Assembly (NCBI GenBank): GCA_014529385.2
Contig: CM043946.1
Location: 38,829,558-38,893,557, forward strand
Direction: 5' to 3'
DNA length: 64,000 bases
Origin: Adiantum capillus-veneris
Lineage: Eukaryota > Streptophyta > Polypodiopsida > Polypodiales > Pteridaceae
Position numbers and translations under genes: made by a program. Shown here one piece after another: positions 46,032 to 58,990 of the stretch. Numbering within the stretch: position 1 is the first letter of the stretch; each line of letters opens with the position of its first letter. Below the pieces are notes generated by a model. That model was not told the DNA's origin, searched no databases, and saw only the letters and a list, made by a program, of their open reading frames with translations.

Positions 46032-46035
<4 letters not shown>
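43633..46035. other. Non-coding, possibly the 3' untranslated interior of a minus-strand element
   Basis: No gene. At about 45100-45480 a degenerate segment recurs three times (AGCTCA...ATGAAATG...GGCTCTTAA.AGCCAAAT, spacing about 110-130 bp). Confidence 0.4.

Positions 46036-46095
<60 letters not shown>
46036..46095. repeat. (AG)n microsatellite
   Basis: About 60 bp pure AG. Confidence 0.95.
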
Positions 46096-46098
<3 letters not shown>

Positions 46099-46337
46099 GC
46101 ATAAGATGAACTGAATAGTTCTCTCCCTTGAGGCATCAAAATGTGATCTTGTGTCCTTGGTCAATACCTTGTAAAATGGCTCGATAATTGGTGCAAGAAG
46201 GAATGTTGTATGCAAGATAAAAAATGTCAAGCTCAAGCACAAATCCACAATTTTAGTCCAACCTTGCCAACAAAATTCAATGAACAAATAGAAATTCATA
46301 TTCCATGCTCTCTTCTAGAGAATTTTTACGTACAAAG

Positions 46338-46339
<2 letters not shown>

Positions 46340-46421
<82 letters not shown>
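46340..46421. repeat. (AG)n microsatellite
   Basis: About 82 bp pure AG. Confidence 0.95.
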
Positions 46422-46424
<3 letters not shown>

Positions 46425-46984
46425 TGTTGATCTCTAAATGCATTTAGAAAACCATTTTAGTGCTAAGAGGAGGATTTGTTAACCACAAGCGCTCATCTAG
46501 AAGTTATTTTTTTTAGTTTTCTTGCACTAGATCGTCTCAATGCTCGACTCGCAGACTTTGAGCTCACCTCCTTCTTGTGCTCAAGACTTCTCCTAAACTC
46601 CCCAAGGTGGAGATAAAGAGGGTGGGAATAGTCTCTTTGATGTTAGTAATTCTTTTTATATTTATATATATATTTTTTCATTTTCATCTATAGCTTGCTG
46701 GTGTCGAAAATTTCCTGAGTCCCGACTGTGGCGGACTGAGGAACAGAGAAGGAGTTTGATTGTGAGTTGTGTGCCAGTGTGTTGCATAGATGTTCAATGC
46801 TCACAAGGCAACCAGCTGCAGTGCGGATTTTTGGCCACAGCGCAGATGCTTAATGCTCACAAGGCGAGCAGCGACAGTGCAAAAATTACAGTTACAGATT
46901 CGCATCACTATGGTGCTATGTCAGCGGCTTCTCGACCTGGTCAAGAGAGACCACTTGTGTGCGCGTGTGAGTCAAGCCAGGGGG

Positions 46985-47021
<37 letters not shown>

Positions 47022-47446
47022 GGGTGCGCCAAGCCAGGCCGGTGGGTTGTGGACTGTAGCGATCCATAATCGATGTGGGTTGTGGACTGTAGCGAGCTAC
47101 AAAGAGTGTGTGTGTTTGTGTACGTGGAGGGTGTAGCGCCCATATGTCAGCAAGGCACGGAAACTGGATCAGTAAAAATAGCCGATCCAAGTAACGAGGG
47201 ACGCGAGACTGGGAAGTGATCAATGGACATCAATTTTTTATTTATTTTTGGATCGTTTTGTTTGCACCACAGAAGGGTAGGTGACTCGTATGTATTTATG
47301 TGTGCATAATTGAATTTGGTATCACTCTAGTCATGTATGAAGGTGGCGGCTTTAGTACCGAGCATGGACCAACACATAGATGATGGGGCCAGCAAGAATC
47401 GTTTTTCTCTTCTCCTATTTTTCTTCTTCCTTTTTGTTTTTTTGTT
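46422..47446. other. No gene seen; (GT)n at 46987-47020 and small direct repeats
   Basis: A GT tract lies at 46987-47020. The sequence GGGTTGTGGACTGTAGCGA occurs twice, near 47043 and 47077. No supported coding sequence. Confidence 0.6.
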
Positions 47447-47650
47447 TTAAAAATTTCTTTGGAGCTTGTTCCCGTCAAGCTCTTCCCACTCATCTTTAGC
47501 CATACCGTCTGGTCTCTCCCCTTTGAGCATCAGTGGCTTCACTTGTTTTTTCTGCACCAAAACCTGCCAAATCTGCTTCTTCCAGAATGGAAAGTTTGTG
47601 CCATCCAGCTTCTTTATGTTGTAAAGAGTCTCACTTTGAGAAGATGCCAT
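47447..47650 (-). pseudogene. Copia Gag N-terminal fragment
   Basis: From ATG 47650: MASSQSETLYN then a KLDGTNFPFWKKQIWQVL block. The LDG.NF..WK pattern is the start of plant Copia Gag (DUF4219/UBN2 type). It ends at a stop 67 codons later in A-rich sequence, so this is a truncated 5' fragment. Confidence 0.75.
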
Positions 47651-48703
47651 ATCTACCAAACTGTTTACTTCTTGGGAAAATCTAGTGGAGTTTCCCCTGT
47701 AAACTGGTCTCTGTACACAATAAACAAGCTGTAAACAACAAGCTGAACACCTCTCCTCAAGAACTGTCAGTATTTTGAAAAATTTTGACAGAGTCTCCCT
47801 TGTAAATTGAGCTCTAGAAACCAAAAGATAGCTCAAAAACAACCATAAATAGCTGACCAGTGACAAATCTAGAAATCTCTGTAATATGCTATCCTGTAAG
47901 CATACACTGTCTCCTGTCTGGGCGATCACAGAACCTGTATCTGTTTCAAGACTAAACCCTTAACAATGCCTCAATGGCCTGACGCATAAGATGCAATCCA
48001 GTGTCTACACAAAGTCATACATCCTTTGGGATAAAAGTCGCCGAAGAGGATGCGTGTAGAGGGAAACTCCAACAACCTAATCCACCTCACACTGGGTAAC
48101 CCAGCCCCCAATGCTTGGCTTCAAAAAATCTCACACATGACCCTCTCAGATGGCTCAACAAACTGCCCAGAACTAGCATACATCCTACAATAGACCAGTC
48201 ACTGTCCTATGACCGTTGCAGCGGTCTGTCTGCTAGCATGACTCACAACTAGCAGACCCACATTCACAGTATATTAATCTGTAATACATGCCAGTGGTGT
48301 CAAGCCGTCGTATGGCCACACCTCCCCTGGAACCTGGCAAGCACAAGAAGTAGCAATGCAGACTGCAATATATATATCTGATGATATATATGTGTACCTG
48401 GTCTATACATGATGCTTTGAAAACTAATGAGTGATGTATGTCGATGCCGATATTGATGCCGACCACCTCCTGCTTGCCAATCTACACAAGACGGGTTTCT
48501 TTGCGACTGAAACCTATCTTCTGATGTAGTGCTCAGAACGAAATTTTGAGGGCATAAACAACTTCAAAAGGGGGGTAAAACTTCAGATCACCTGTCACCT
48601 GTTGGAAATACTCCCGGAACGCCGAGTGTGAATTTCCAAGCTCCGAATCCAGAATCTACCTGAAAAGTGCGCACGCGCGATTACACAAAACCGCATTGCA
48701 CTT

Positions 48704-48716
48704 CGCTCTGATACCA
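48704..48716 (-). other. Primer-binding site, initiator tRNA-Met type
   Basis: Minus strand TGGTATCAGAGCG, the standard Copia match to the 3' end of initiator tRNA-Met, two bases after an LTR-like CA end. Confidence 0.85.
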
Positions 48717-48889
48717 ATTGAAGTCGCGGAGCGGAGCATAGATCGAATCACACACACACACACACACACACACAAAGATACATAGAGAGCTTACACAGTA
48801 CGCAAAGAATCGTTGAAGGGTTATATCCCAAAACCTTATTTTCCACAAAAGTATATGTGAGTATATACAAAGAGTTAGTGATAAGTGAG

Positions 48890-49692
48890 TTAGGCGGGCG
48901 GGCGACCATATCCGTATAAGAGGCCACTTGGGCTTTAATCACCTGCCTAGCCCATGGAGGAGGATCATCTTTGTATTTTTTCCTCCTCTCCTCTTGGGTT
49001 TGTTGCTCTTCTGGTGTCACCTTGTCCCTTTTTCTTTTTGCACATTGCTTGGCTCTTTGAGGGATTTTTGAAGGCTTTGAGCTCCCAGCCTTTGCTTGTT
49101 GGGTGGCTTAAGCTCTATCTTGTGCCGCCGTCTTCTCTACCTCTGCTCGTGCGTGTAAGTTGGCCAAATGAGCTCTCTCGGCCTCAGGTCTTTGTCTTTC
49201 ATCTTGCTCTCTCTGTCTTCTTTGCTCTTCTTGTACTCTAAGGGCTTCCTTCTCAGTTGCCTCCTTCTTTTCCCTCTCCCTTTGTCTTTTTATCCTCTTG
49301 GCCTCTTTTGCTTTAGATACCGGATCGCTTGATATTACCTTGATTACTCTTTCTTTGATTCGTGGTGTAAACTTTTGCGGTATAGTATGTGGAGTGGCCT
49401 GAGCACCAGTGGTTGTGGCAGGAGGCGATGGCGGTGGATTTTCAAGCGGACCTTGATATTCCTCTTCTGTTTCTATAGTTTCTTGTGTTGCTCTGTGAAG
49501 AGGTGAAATTGGTGGGGCATCTGGAAGAGGTGTATGAGTGGCATGGGTTATATCGCCGAGACCTTCAAATATGTGTCGCATGTTGTCTAGATCATCTGGA
49601 TTTGATGGTTGGGGAGGCTCTTGGGTGTTTGGAGCGGGCTGGGACATTGGGTTATCCACTTGTGGTTGGAGATGAAGCCATAGATTTTGCAT
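48890..49692 (-). pseudogene. Pro-rich, charged coiled-coil protein of unknown family
   Basis: Open from 49692 (ATG) for 194 codons to TAA at 49108, then open again in the same frame to about 48890 (…KYKDDPPPWARQVIKAQVA). The N-terminal 100 residues are Pro/Thr/Gln-rich; residues about 125-190 are a long Lys/Arg/Glu helix, probably coiled coil. A further frame at 49780-49652 (MDDSHEQAG) may be the true N-terminus after a frameshift. No family recognised. It abuts the Copia LTR end and could be a host gene piece or an accessory ORF. Confidence 0.4.
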
Positions 49693-49859
49693 GGGGTTCC
49701 GGATGCATATTTTCTATAGTGTGAGTGGTTGTGGTCATATTGTTGTGCGTAGTGCCAGCCTGCTCGTGTGAATCGTCCATGTGGTGCAAGATGTGAGTGC
49801 GTGTGCATTTGTGCTCGAGTGGATCTTCTAGAATGTGCAAACAAGAAATGAACTTCAAG

Positions 49860-50088
49860 TTGTGAGTCTTGACTTATAAAGTACTAATTTTTTTAAAAAA
49901 CCTTAAAAAATCAATAATACCATTAAAAATCCAAAATTGTCGAAATTTGTTACATGAAACCACTGATTGGGGCGTCAACAAATCACGTGGCATTACAATG
50001 TATGCTTAATATGGGAATCGTTAGTGTCAAAAATTTATTGGTTTTCCACCCAACATCTGTCATTTCGTTGCCTTGTCACCAACCACCG
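49860..50088. other. No gene seen
   Basis: AT-rich spacer. Confidence 0.6.
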
Positions 50089-50907
50089 TCAAAATCGATC
50101 TTTTGCACTAGAAGCATGATATGATTGCGATCGCCTCACGCTAACCAGTTTCTCTATTCTGTATTTCAAGCTTTTTTGCACTCTAGTCTTTTTCCTTTCT
50201 CTTCCTACTAAAACTCTGTAGAACCAATTGAACATTTCGTGCAGGACATTGGTCTTTTTCCTCCCACAACCATTTTTAAAATACACTACTTTTGCTTGAT
50301 AGTGTGAGCGCTCCATTCCTTGGCTACTCCAAATGACCAATGAGCTGAATTTGTCGAGAAAAAATGAGCTATGAGCAAAAAGAATATGCTGCAAAAATAT
50401 AAACCTTTAGTTCAAACAGTGATTTTTTTTACTACAAAGACAAAGTGTTCAACCCACCATGTAATGTGTTACATGTGTCTCCCCCCAGGCATCCACCATT
50501 TGCACTGTGAAACTATTGCTTACAAACTTTAAAGTGGATATCTGAGAAGAAGTTAGATTTATCTTTTCAAGCAAACAAAAAATATCATCTACAAACTGCC
50601 ACACATAAGCATGCTTAATTCCTAGGGCTGCTTCGTTATCTCTGTAGGTGGTAATGTCACACACCTTTTTCCACAATTGAAACTCATTGGGACTTTGGTT
50701 AGAATAGTCTGAAAGCATATGCCTATATTTACTACCATCAAGACATATTTTATTAGGACGATCCTGTAAGACCATATTAGGTAAAGTGGGAAAATCCCAA
50801 TTCCCAGGTTGGACAACTTTCAATATATCATGTACAAAATATAGAGATTTTGTCAAAAATTTGAGTTTTCTTAAGGTCTCATTCCACTTTATGCACATAC
50901 AATACAC
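50089..50907 (-). CDS. Two-exon unknown protein gene, C-terminal part
   Basis: Exon 50907-50458 is followed by a 69-bp intron (GTGGGT at 50457, TTTTTGCAG ending 50389) and exon 50388-50089 ending in TAG. Splicing keeps the frame and creates HVTHYM|HILFAHSSFF, then SSQGMERSHYQAKVVYF. The pattern H..HY.H.L..H...(~10)..S.QG.E is one I recall from a recurrent block in uncharacterised eukaryotic proteins, some transposon-linked, but I cannot name the family. The first exon has no ATG of its own and an acceptor-like TTTTAG lies just upstream, so more exons are expected towards 51 kb. About 250 residues are visible, no stops inside. Confidence 0.5.
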
Positions 50908-51028
50908 AATGAAAACAACTAAAATACCATGGTTTCAATCAATTGGATTATTAGGAGACGAGTATATTGCATCCATTATCGTTGTCTATGTTCTACTGTC
51001 CTACCTACAACTTATCTCAACATGGAGA

Positions 51029-52750
51029 GCTTGGTTTCTAGGTCCACCACTTGTCCAAGTTAATGTAAAAGTGACTCAAGGTTCACAACTTGTGAAAGCA
51101 AGGATCCATTGAGGAATACAATCCACTTGGCTATTTTTCCTTAATTTATTGCGTGTGACATTCAAGCAAGGTCCACTTCTAATCTATAACTTCTTAATTT
51201 GAGGCATGGGGCATACATAAAATATGTAGCATATGCTCTATTGCCTCATAGGAAGGTTGGTTTCAAGGTGCACTTATCCATGCTAGCCTATCTTGGAGAA
51301 ATGATGGAGCTTGCTTCTCTCCTTGTTTCAATGGAGACTAGCTTGGACAAGTGGTGGACCTTTTCTTCTCTCTATGTTTCAATAGAGTTAGCTTGGACAA
51401 GTGGTGATCTTGGAACAAAACCCCCATGTAAAACATATCATGGGTATTCCAAGTGATTAGAAAGATTACCATTTAAGATATAACCTTATAGGTTGGACAA
51501 ATGGAGCTTGTCTTGGAGAAATGGTGGACCTTTGATTCTCTCCATGTTTCAATGGAGCCTATCTTGGAGAAATGGTGGAGCTTGCTTCTGTCCATGTTTC
51601 GATGGAGCCTAGCTTGAACAGTTGGTGGACCTTTGCTTCTCTCTATATTTCAATAGAGTTAGCTTAGACACGTGGTGGATCTTCAAACTAAGCCAACTAC
51701 TATCAATGTTTCCTAGCTTGGACAAGTGGTGGAGTGTTTCTCTACTCCATGTTTCAATGGATCTTAGCTTGGTCAAGTGTTGGATCTTAAAACAAAAACC
51801 CCATGTACAACATAGAATGGATTTTCTAGATTTCAATGGAGTCTAGATTTAACAAATGGTGGAGCTTTTCTTCATCCATGTTTCAATGAAACTAGCTTGG
51901 ACAAGTGGTGGACCTTGTAACAAACCCCCCCATGTACAACATATCATTGGTTTTCTAAGTGATGGGAAGGAATACCATTCAAGATATAAACTTATAGCTT
52001 GGATAAGTAGTTGACTTTAAAACCAAATTCATCATAATACAATGAAATACAGGTTAGCCAATTCATAAATCTTGAGACCAAACCTCCCATGCTATTAGAG
52101 ATAATATATTGGATAAGTGGTGGACCTTCTATTATTTTCCCATGCCTAGTTTAGACTACCGGTACACTTTGCAGCTATAAAGGTTGGACGAGTTGTGGAG
52201 CCTTGTTTCTATCCATGTTTTAATGGATCCTAGCTTGGACAAGTGGTGGACCTTGGAAAAAAGCTTCCATGTACAACATATATGAGGTTTTCCATGTTTT
52301 AATGGAACCTATCTTGGACAAATGGTGAAGCTTGCTTCTCTCCATGTTGATTTTGGAACTACCTTAGACAAGTGGTGGAGCTTTGCTTTTCTACTCTTCA
52401 TAATACAATGAAGTATAGGTTGGCTACATGGTGAATCTTAAGGCCAAACCTCCCATTTTACTAGAGATGATAGGTTGGACAAGTGGATCAACCTTCTATT
52501 ATTTCTGCATGACTATATTGGACAATTAGTAGACCTAACATCTCTCTATGTTGTCTAGAGATAAGCTTGGACAAGTGATGGACCCTGCTTCTCTCTTCCC
52601 TTGGTTTACTAGTTTGAAGACTCAGTATATATACTTTCTTAGATCTAGCTTGAACAAGTGGTGGACCTTGTATCCACAATCTTAATTCATTACAAAAAAG
52701 TATATGAAAAAATAACATAGGAATCTTGGTTTGAAGGTCAAGCAATTAGG
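51029..52750. repeat. Complex repeat array, block 1 (20-base core)
   Basis: Many copies of variants of TTGGACAAGTGGTGGACCTT separated by recurring segments (TTTCAATGGAGCCTAGC, CTTCTCTCCATGTTT). The first copy at 51030 is inverted; most others are forward. No reading frame is kept between copies. Confidence 0.9.
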
Positions 52751-53438
52751 TTCCAAATGCACATAATAATATATTTTCCACCCATAATAAAAGAAAGTTA
52801 AATATGTTATTACCAAATTGACAAAGGTAACGTCCAAGAATTCTAGCTTTGCATCTTGTCAGATCTAAATCTTCATCAAGGCGACATGCATGTATACATC
52901 AACTTTCAAGCCATTCAAGAATACATGCACTTAGATTCCATAGTTTTGTTTTCAAAGTCTTTTAGGTTCTAAAACTCTTTCACGTAAAGTATGTAATGAC
53001 AAAATTCTTAAAGCAAACATTTGTGCCCAAGAAAAAGATCCCTCTCACATATTTAAAGTCCATGAATTCTCTGATCCATACTTACAAGTTTTATTTTGAC
53101 ATCAAACATCAATTCTCTCATAGTTACAAATAAATGCAACCTCGATATGAATTGATAAAAAATGAATTTCTTTTACTATATGACCCAACATAGGCCCCAA
53201 TCAAATAAAAAATGAGTCTCCAAAAATTTGGGTGCACTCTAGCAATACATCAGAGTCCCCTTACAATAGGATGCACTCCAATAGTACATTGAAGTCCCCT
53301 TAGAGTAGGGTGCACTCCATTCAAGTGTTCATAAAATTGACACACCTTTGTTTTTTTTATAAAAAAGACTATATCAAATTATACAAATGTTGAAAGATAC
53401 ACACTAGAATAAAAAAAGCATCTTATGGCCATATTTAT
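52751..53438. other. No gene seen
   Basis: AT-rich with a short direct repeat (GGATGCACTCCAATAGTACAT-like at 53230-53310, three partial copies). It holds the downstream flank of the phosphatase-like exon. Confidence 0.5.
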
Positions 53439-54214
53439 TCAATTCTTTCGTGTTGACAAGTACACACCAAGGACATAATTTGTCTCAGAATCACTATACT
53501 GATTTACAATTGTGTTGTATGTATAGACTCTCTTATCTCTTGCATACAACCATCCTACCAACCATGGAATTATGGTTCTCTGCAAGAAGTTTTGAAGTTG
53601 CTCGGAAGTTTGCCTCCACATCTTTGGAAATATAAGATATGTCCCTGGCATGTTCCACATCACCCTATATGGAGTGTCATCAAAAATTAAGGTATTGTTT
53701 GCATCCAAATACTCAAATATCTTCCAAATATCACTCAAATTTTTGTGATAAACCCTTGTAAATCCTAACATAATATTTGGATTTTGGCAATTTTTGTTAC
53801 TCATAAACACCTTGAACTTGGTATACTGCTCAGGAAAACATTTTTGTGTGATGCGTTGCACCCTTGTTAATTTATAGCAACTCCATATCCATAGCTCAAA
53901 GTATTCAGCACAAAAGTCCAAAAAACTTTGTGCGTCTGGTCGCACCACATGATAAACTTCATCTTTATCCTCCACAAGTCGCATGTGTTGAGCCCAAGAT
54001 GGCATAGAATCTCCATGTTTCATTTCAATTGTCTTGAGAAGTAACCCCTCTAGATCCAAGATAAGTACTCTTTTGATGTCCTTGAAAGCAAGTGGTAGGT
54101 GATAAGGAGGTGATTCATTCCTTGGACAAGGTCTTGGAGGAGGTTGGATGGGTAATTCAATAGTTTTCTTCAATTTATGCCAGCATATAGCCAATCCATT
54201 TTTTTGTAATGGTT
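53439..54214 (-). CDS. FCP1/NIF-like HAD phosphatase-domain protein, paralog 1 (terminal exon)
   Basis: The exon begins after TTTAATTTCAG (acceptor at 54215) and ends with TGA at 53439; ATG at 54194 would give 251 residues. Numbering from that Met: HAD motif I LILDLEGLLL (D47, E49), RPDAQSFLDF at 85-94, motif II WIWSC (W103-S105), motif III IFDDTPYR (D172, D173). This is the fold of FCP1/NIF phosphatases, which dephosphorylate the RNA polymerase II C-terminal domain. The second motif-I Asp is Glu here (DLE rather than DLD), so catalysis is doubtful. A close structural relative lies at 60584-61450. Confidence 0.75.
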
Positions 54215-54499
54215 CTGAAATTAAAGAACAAGAACACTTAATGCAAACACAACAATAGACATGAGTTTTACATTGTCTACCCTAAGGTTTTATTAGATAC
54301 CAAAATCCATCTATGATCTACTCATTAATAGAAAGAAAGTCAAATTAAAATCCTGACTCTTTTTTATGCTACACTCTCTCTTAGTCTCAATACCATGGAG
54401 GTCAACTAGACTTAAGTCAACTAATAACTACTGCTTGTTGTTAAAGGTATGCTTGAAGTGCATAAGGCTTAACCAATGCTCTAGTGTAGAATAGGTATT

Positions 54500-57400
54500 T
54501 AGGTCTCAAAGTCTACCACTTATCCAAGCAAAGATCCATTTAGATATGGAAACCCAAATTTTCTTAATATAATGATATAGAGTGGACAAGTGGTGAATCT
54601 TGAGACCAAACCACTCATGCTACTAGGGATAATAGGTTGGACAAGTGGTGGACCTTGAATGTAAACCCCCCATGTACAAAGTATCAGGGGTTTTGGGTAT
54701 TTCAATCGACTCTAGCATCTTTGAGACATGGTGGAGCTTACTTCTCTCCATGTTTCAATGGAGTCTATCTTGGATAAATGGTGGAGCATCATTCTCTCCA
54801 TGTTTCAATGGAGCCTAGCTTGGACAAGTGGTAGACGTTTGTTTCTCTCTATGTTTGAACAGATTTAGCTTGGACAAGTGGTGGACCTTGGAACAAAATC
54901 CCCATGTAAAACATATCATGGACATTACAAGTGGTGAGAAAAAATACCATTCAATATATAACCTTATAGGTTGGACAAGTGGTGGACCTTAACACCCGAT
55001 TATTATTAATATAATGACATGGAGTGGACGAGTGGTGAATCTTGCGACCAAACCTACTAGGAAAAGTAGGTTGGACAAGTGGTGGACCTTGAATGCAAAC
55101 CCCCCATGTACAAAATATCACTCATGCTACTAGGAATAATTTGGTATTAAGGTCCATGTTTCAATGGAGCCTAGCTTGGAAAAGTGGTGGACCTTTGTTT
55201 CTCTCTATGTTTCAATAGAATTAGCTTGGACAAGTGGTGAACCTTGGAACAAAACCCCCATGTAAAGCATGTCATGGGCATTACAAGTGGTGAGAAAAAA
55301 TACCATTCAAGGTATAACCTTATAGGTTGGACAAGTGGTGGACCTTAGCACCCAATTCCTCTTATTATAATGACATAGAGTGGAAAAGTGGTGAATTGTG
55401 AGACCAAACCTACTAGGGATAATAGGGTGGACAAATGGTTGACCTTGAATGTAAATCACCCATGTACAAAATATCACGGGTTTTGCGTATTTCAATGGAG
55501 CCTAGCATCTAGGAGACATGGTGGAACTTACTTATGTTCATGTTTTAATGGAGCCTATCTAGGAGAAATGGTGGAGGTTCCTTCTCTCCATGTTTCAATG
55601 GAGCCTAGCTTGGACAAGTCGTGGACCTTTGTTTCTCTCCATGTTTAAATATGGTTAGCTTGGACAAGTGGTGGATCTTGGAATGAAACTCCCATGTAAA
55701 ACATATCATGGGCATTTCAAGTGGCGAGAAAGGATACCATTTAAGATATAACCTTATAGGTTGGACAAGTGGTGGACCTTAACACAATATAATGACATAG
55801 AGTGTACAAGTGGTGAATCTTGAAACCAAACCACTCATGCTACTAGGGATAATAGGTTAAACAAGTGGTGGGCCTTGAAATAAAACCCCCTAGAGTGTTT
55901 CAATAGAGCCTAGCTTGGAAACATGGTAAAGCTTGCTTCTCTCCATGTTTCAATGCAGCCTATCTTGGATAAATGGTGGAGCATCATTCTCTCCATGTTT
56001 CAATGGAGCCTAGCTTGGACAAGTGGTGGACCTTTATTTCTCTCTATGTTTGAATAGAGTTATCTTGGAAAAGTGGTGGACCTTGAAACAAAATCCCCAT
56101 GTAAAACATATCATGGGCATTACAAGTGGTGAGAAAAAATACCATTTAATATATAACCTTATAGGTTGGACAAGTGGTGGAACTTGAATGTAAACCCCCC
56201 ATGTACAAAATATCACTCATGCTACTAGAAATAATTTGGGATTAAGGTCCATGTTTCAATGCAGCCTAGCTTGGAAAAGTGGTGGACCTTTGTTTCTCTC
56301 TATGTTTCAATAGATTTAGCTTGGACAAGTGGTGGACCTTGGAACAAAACCCCCATGTAAATCATGTCATGGGCATTACAAGTGGTGAGAAAAAATACCA
56401 TTCAAGCTATAACATTATAGGTTGGACAAGTGGTGGACCTTAACACCCAATTCCTCTTAATATAATGACATAGAGTGGACAAGTGGTGAATCATGAGACC
56501 AAACCTACTAGGGATAATAGGTTGGACAAGTGGTGAACCTTGAATTTAAACCCCCCATGTACAAAATATTATGGGTATTGGGTATTTCAATGGAGCCTAG
56601 CAACTTGGAGACATGGTGGAGCTTATTTCTCTCCATGTTTCAATGGAGCCTATCTAGGAGAAACAATGGAGGTTCCTTCTCTCCATGTTTCAATGAGCCT
56701 AGCTTGGACAAGTGGTGGACCTTTCTTTCTCTATATGTTTTAATAGAGTTAGCTTGGACAAGTGGTGGACCTTGGAATGAAACCCCCATGTAAAACATAT
56801 CATGGGCATTTCAAGTGGTGAGAAAGGATACCATTTAAAATATAACCTTATAGGTTGGACAAGTGGTGGACCTTAACACATATTTCTTCTTAATATAATG
56901 ACATAGAGTGTACAAGTGGTGAATCTTGAGACCAAACCACTCGTGCTACTAGGGATAATAGGTTGGACAAGTGGTGGACCTTGAATATAAACCCCTCATG
57001 TACAAAATTATGGGTTTAGGGTATTTCAATGGAGCCTAGCTTGGAGACATGGTGGAGATTGCTTCTCTCAATGTTTCAATGGAACCTATCTTGGAGAAAT
57101 GGTGGATCATCCTTCTCTCCATGTTTCAATGGAGCCTACCTTGGACAAGTGGTTGACCTTTGCTTCTCTCTATGTTTCAATAGAGTTAGCTTGGACAAGT
57201 GGTGGGTGTTGGAACAAAACCCCTTTGTAAAACATAGCATGGAAATTACAAGTGATAAGGAAAAATATCATTCAAGATATAACCTTACAGGTTGGAAAAG
57301 TGGTGATGGACCTTGACAAGTGGTGAAGGATACCATTTAAGATATACCCTTATAGGTTGGACAAGTGGTGGACCTTAACACCCAGTTATTCTTAATATAA

Positions 57401-58990
57401 TGACAGAGAGTGGATAAGTGGTGAATCTTAAGACCAAACCACTCATGCTACTAGGTATAATACGTTAGAGAAGTGGTAGACCTTGAATGTAAACATCCCA
57501 TGTACAAAATATCATGGTTTTAGGGTGTTTCAATGGAGCCTAGAATCTTGGAGACATGGTAGATCTTGATTCTTTCCATGTTTGAATGACACCTATCTTG
57601 GAAAAATGATGGAGTTTACTTCTCTCCATGCTTCAATGGAGCCTAGCTTTGACAAGTGGTGAAGCTTTGCTTCTCTCTATGTTTGAATAGAGTTAGCTTG
57701 GACAAGTGGTGGACCTTTGCTTCTCTCTATGTTTGAATAGAGTTAGCTTGGACAAGTGGTGGACCTTGGAATGAAACCCCCATGTAAAACATATCATGGG
57801 CATTTCAAGTGGTGAGAAAGGATACCATTTAAGATATAACCTTATAGGTTGGACAAGTGGTGGACCTTAATACATAGTTCTTCCTAATATAATGACATAG
57901 AGTGTACAAGTGGTGTATCTTGAGACCAAACCACTCGTGCTACTAGGGATAATAGGTTAGACAAGTGGTGGGACTTGAAATAAAATCCCCCATGTACAAA
58001 ATAAAATGGGTTTAGGGCATTTAAATGGATCCTAGCTTGGAGACATGGTGGAGCTTTCTTCTCTCCATGTTTCAATGAAGCCTATCTTGGAGAAATGGTG
58101 GAGCATCCTTCTCTCCATGTTTCAATATAGCTTAGCTTGGACAAGTGGTGGATCTTTGGTTCTCTCTATATTTCAATAGAGTTAGCTTGGACAAGTGGTG
58201 GACATTGAAACAAAACTCCCATGTAAAACATATCATGGGTAGTTCAAGTTGTGAGAAAAAAAACCATTTAAAATATAACCTTATGGGTTGGACAAGTGGT
58301 GGACCTTAACACCCAATCCTTTTTAATACAATGACATAGAGTGGACAAGTGGTGAATCTTGAGACCAAAGCTATCAAGCTACTAGGGATACTAGGTTGGA
58401 CAAGTGGTGGATCTTGAATGTACATCCCCTATGTACAAAATATCATGGGTTTAGGGTGTTTCAATGGAGTCTAGCATATTGGAGACATGGTGGAGCTTGC
58501 TTCGCTCCATGTTTCAAGTGGTGGACCTTCAATTATTTTCCCATACCTAGTTTAGACAACCCATACACTTTGCAACTCTAAAGGTTGGACGAGTGGTGGA
58601 GCTTTGTTTATTTCCATGTTTTAATGGATCCTAGCTTGGACAAGTGGTGGACCTTGGAAAAAAGTCCCCCCTGTACAACATAGCTGAGTTTTTTCATGTT
58701 TTAATGGAAGAGAGATTTGACAAATGGTGGAGCTTGCTTATCTCCATGTGGATTTTAGAACTAGCTTGGACAAGTGGTGGAGCTTTGCTTTTCTACTCTT
58801 CATAATATAATGATGTATAGGTTGGTTACATGGTGAATCTTAAGGCCAAACCTCCCATCTTACTAGAGATGATAGGTTGGACAAGTGTTCAACCTTCTAT
58901 CATTTCTCCATGCCTATAATTAGACAATTAGTAGAACTAGCATCTTTCTATGTTGTCTAGAGCTGAGCTTGGACAAGTAGTGGACCTTGG
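54500..58990. repeat. Complex repeat array, block 2, with 350-500 bp higher-order units
   Basis: The 20-base core TTGGACAAGTGGTGGACCTT and variants recur roughly every 60-150 bp. A higher-order unit can be followed by the landmark GGTTGGACAAGTGGTGGACC followed by TTGAATGTAAACCCCC near 54631, 55067, 55425, 55853, 56167, 56518, 56968, 57465, 57953 and 58392, spacing 314-497 bp. The block at 54502 is inverted. Overlapping ORFs are broken and dismissed. Confidence 0.9.

Larger units (their letters stand above)
47440..48890 (-). mobile_element. Truncated Ty1/Copia element, 5' end only
   Basis: On the minus strand: an LTR-like end (…CTTCA at 48719), initiator-Met primer-binding site, about 1.05 kb leader, then the start of gag at 47650. 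The reading frame stops after about 67 codons next to an A-rich stretch, and no protease, integrase or RT follows. The upstream LTR limit is unclear; at least the last 170 bp, with a CA tract at 48749-48774, appear to belong. Confidence 0.6.

Noticed and set aside
54500-58581. ORFs of 60-95 codons in the repeat array
   Set aside because: Frames change between repeat copies and stops are common; they reflect the repeat, not a protein.
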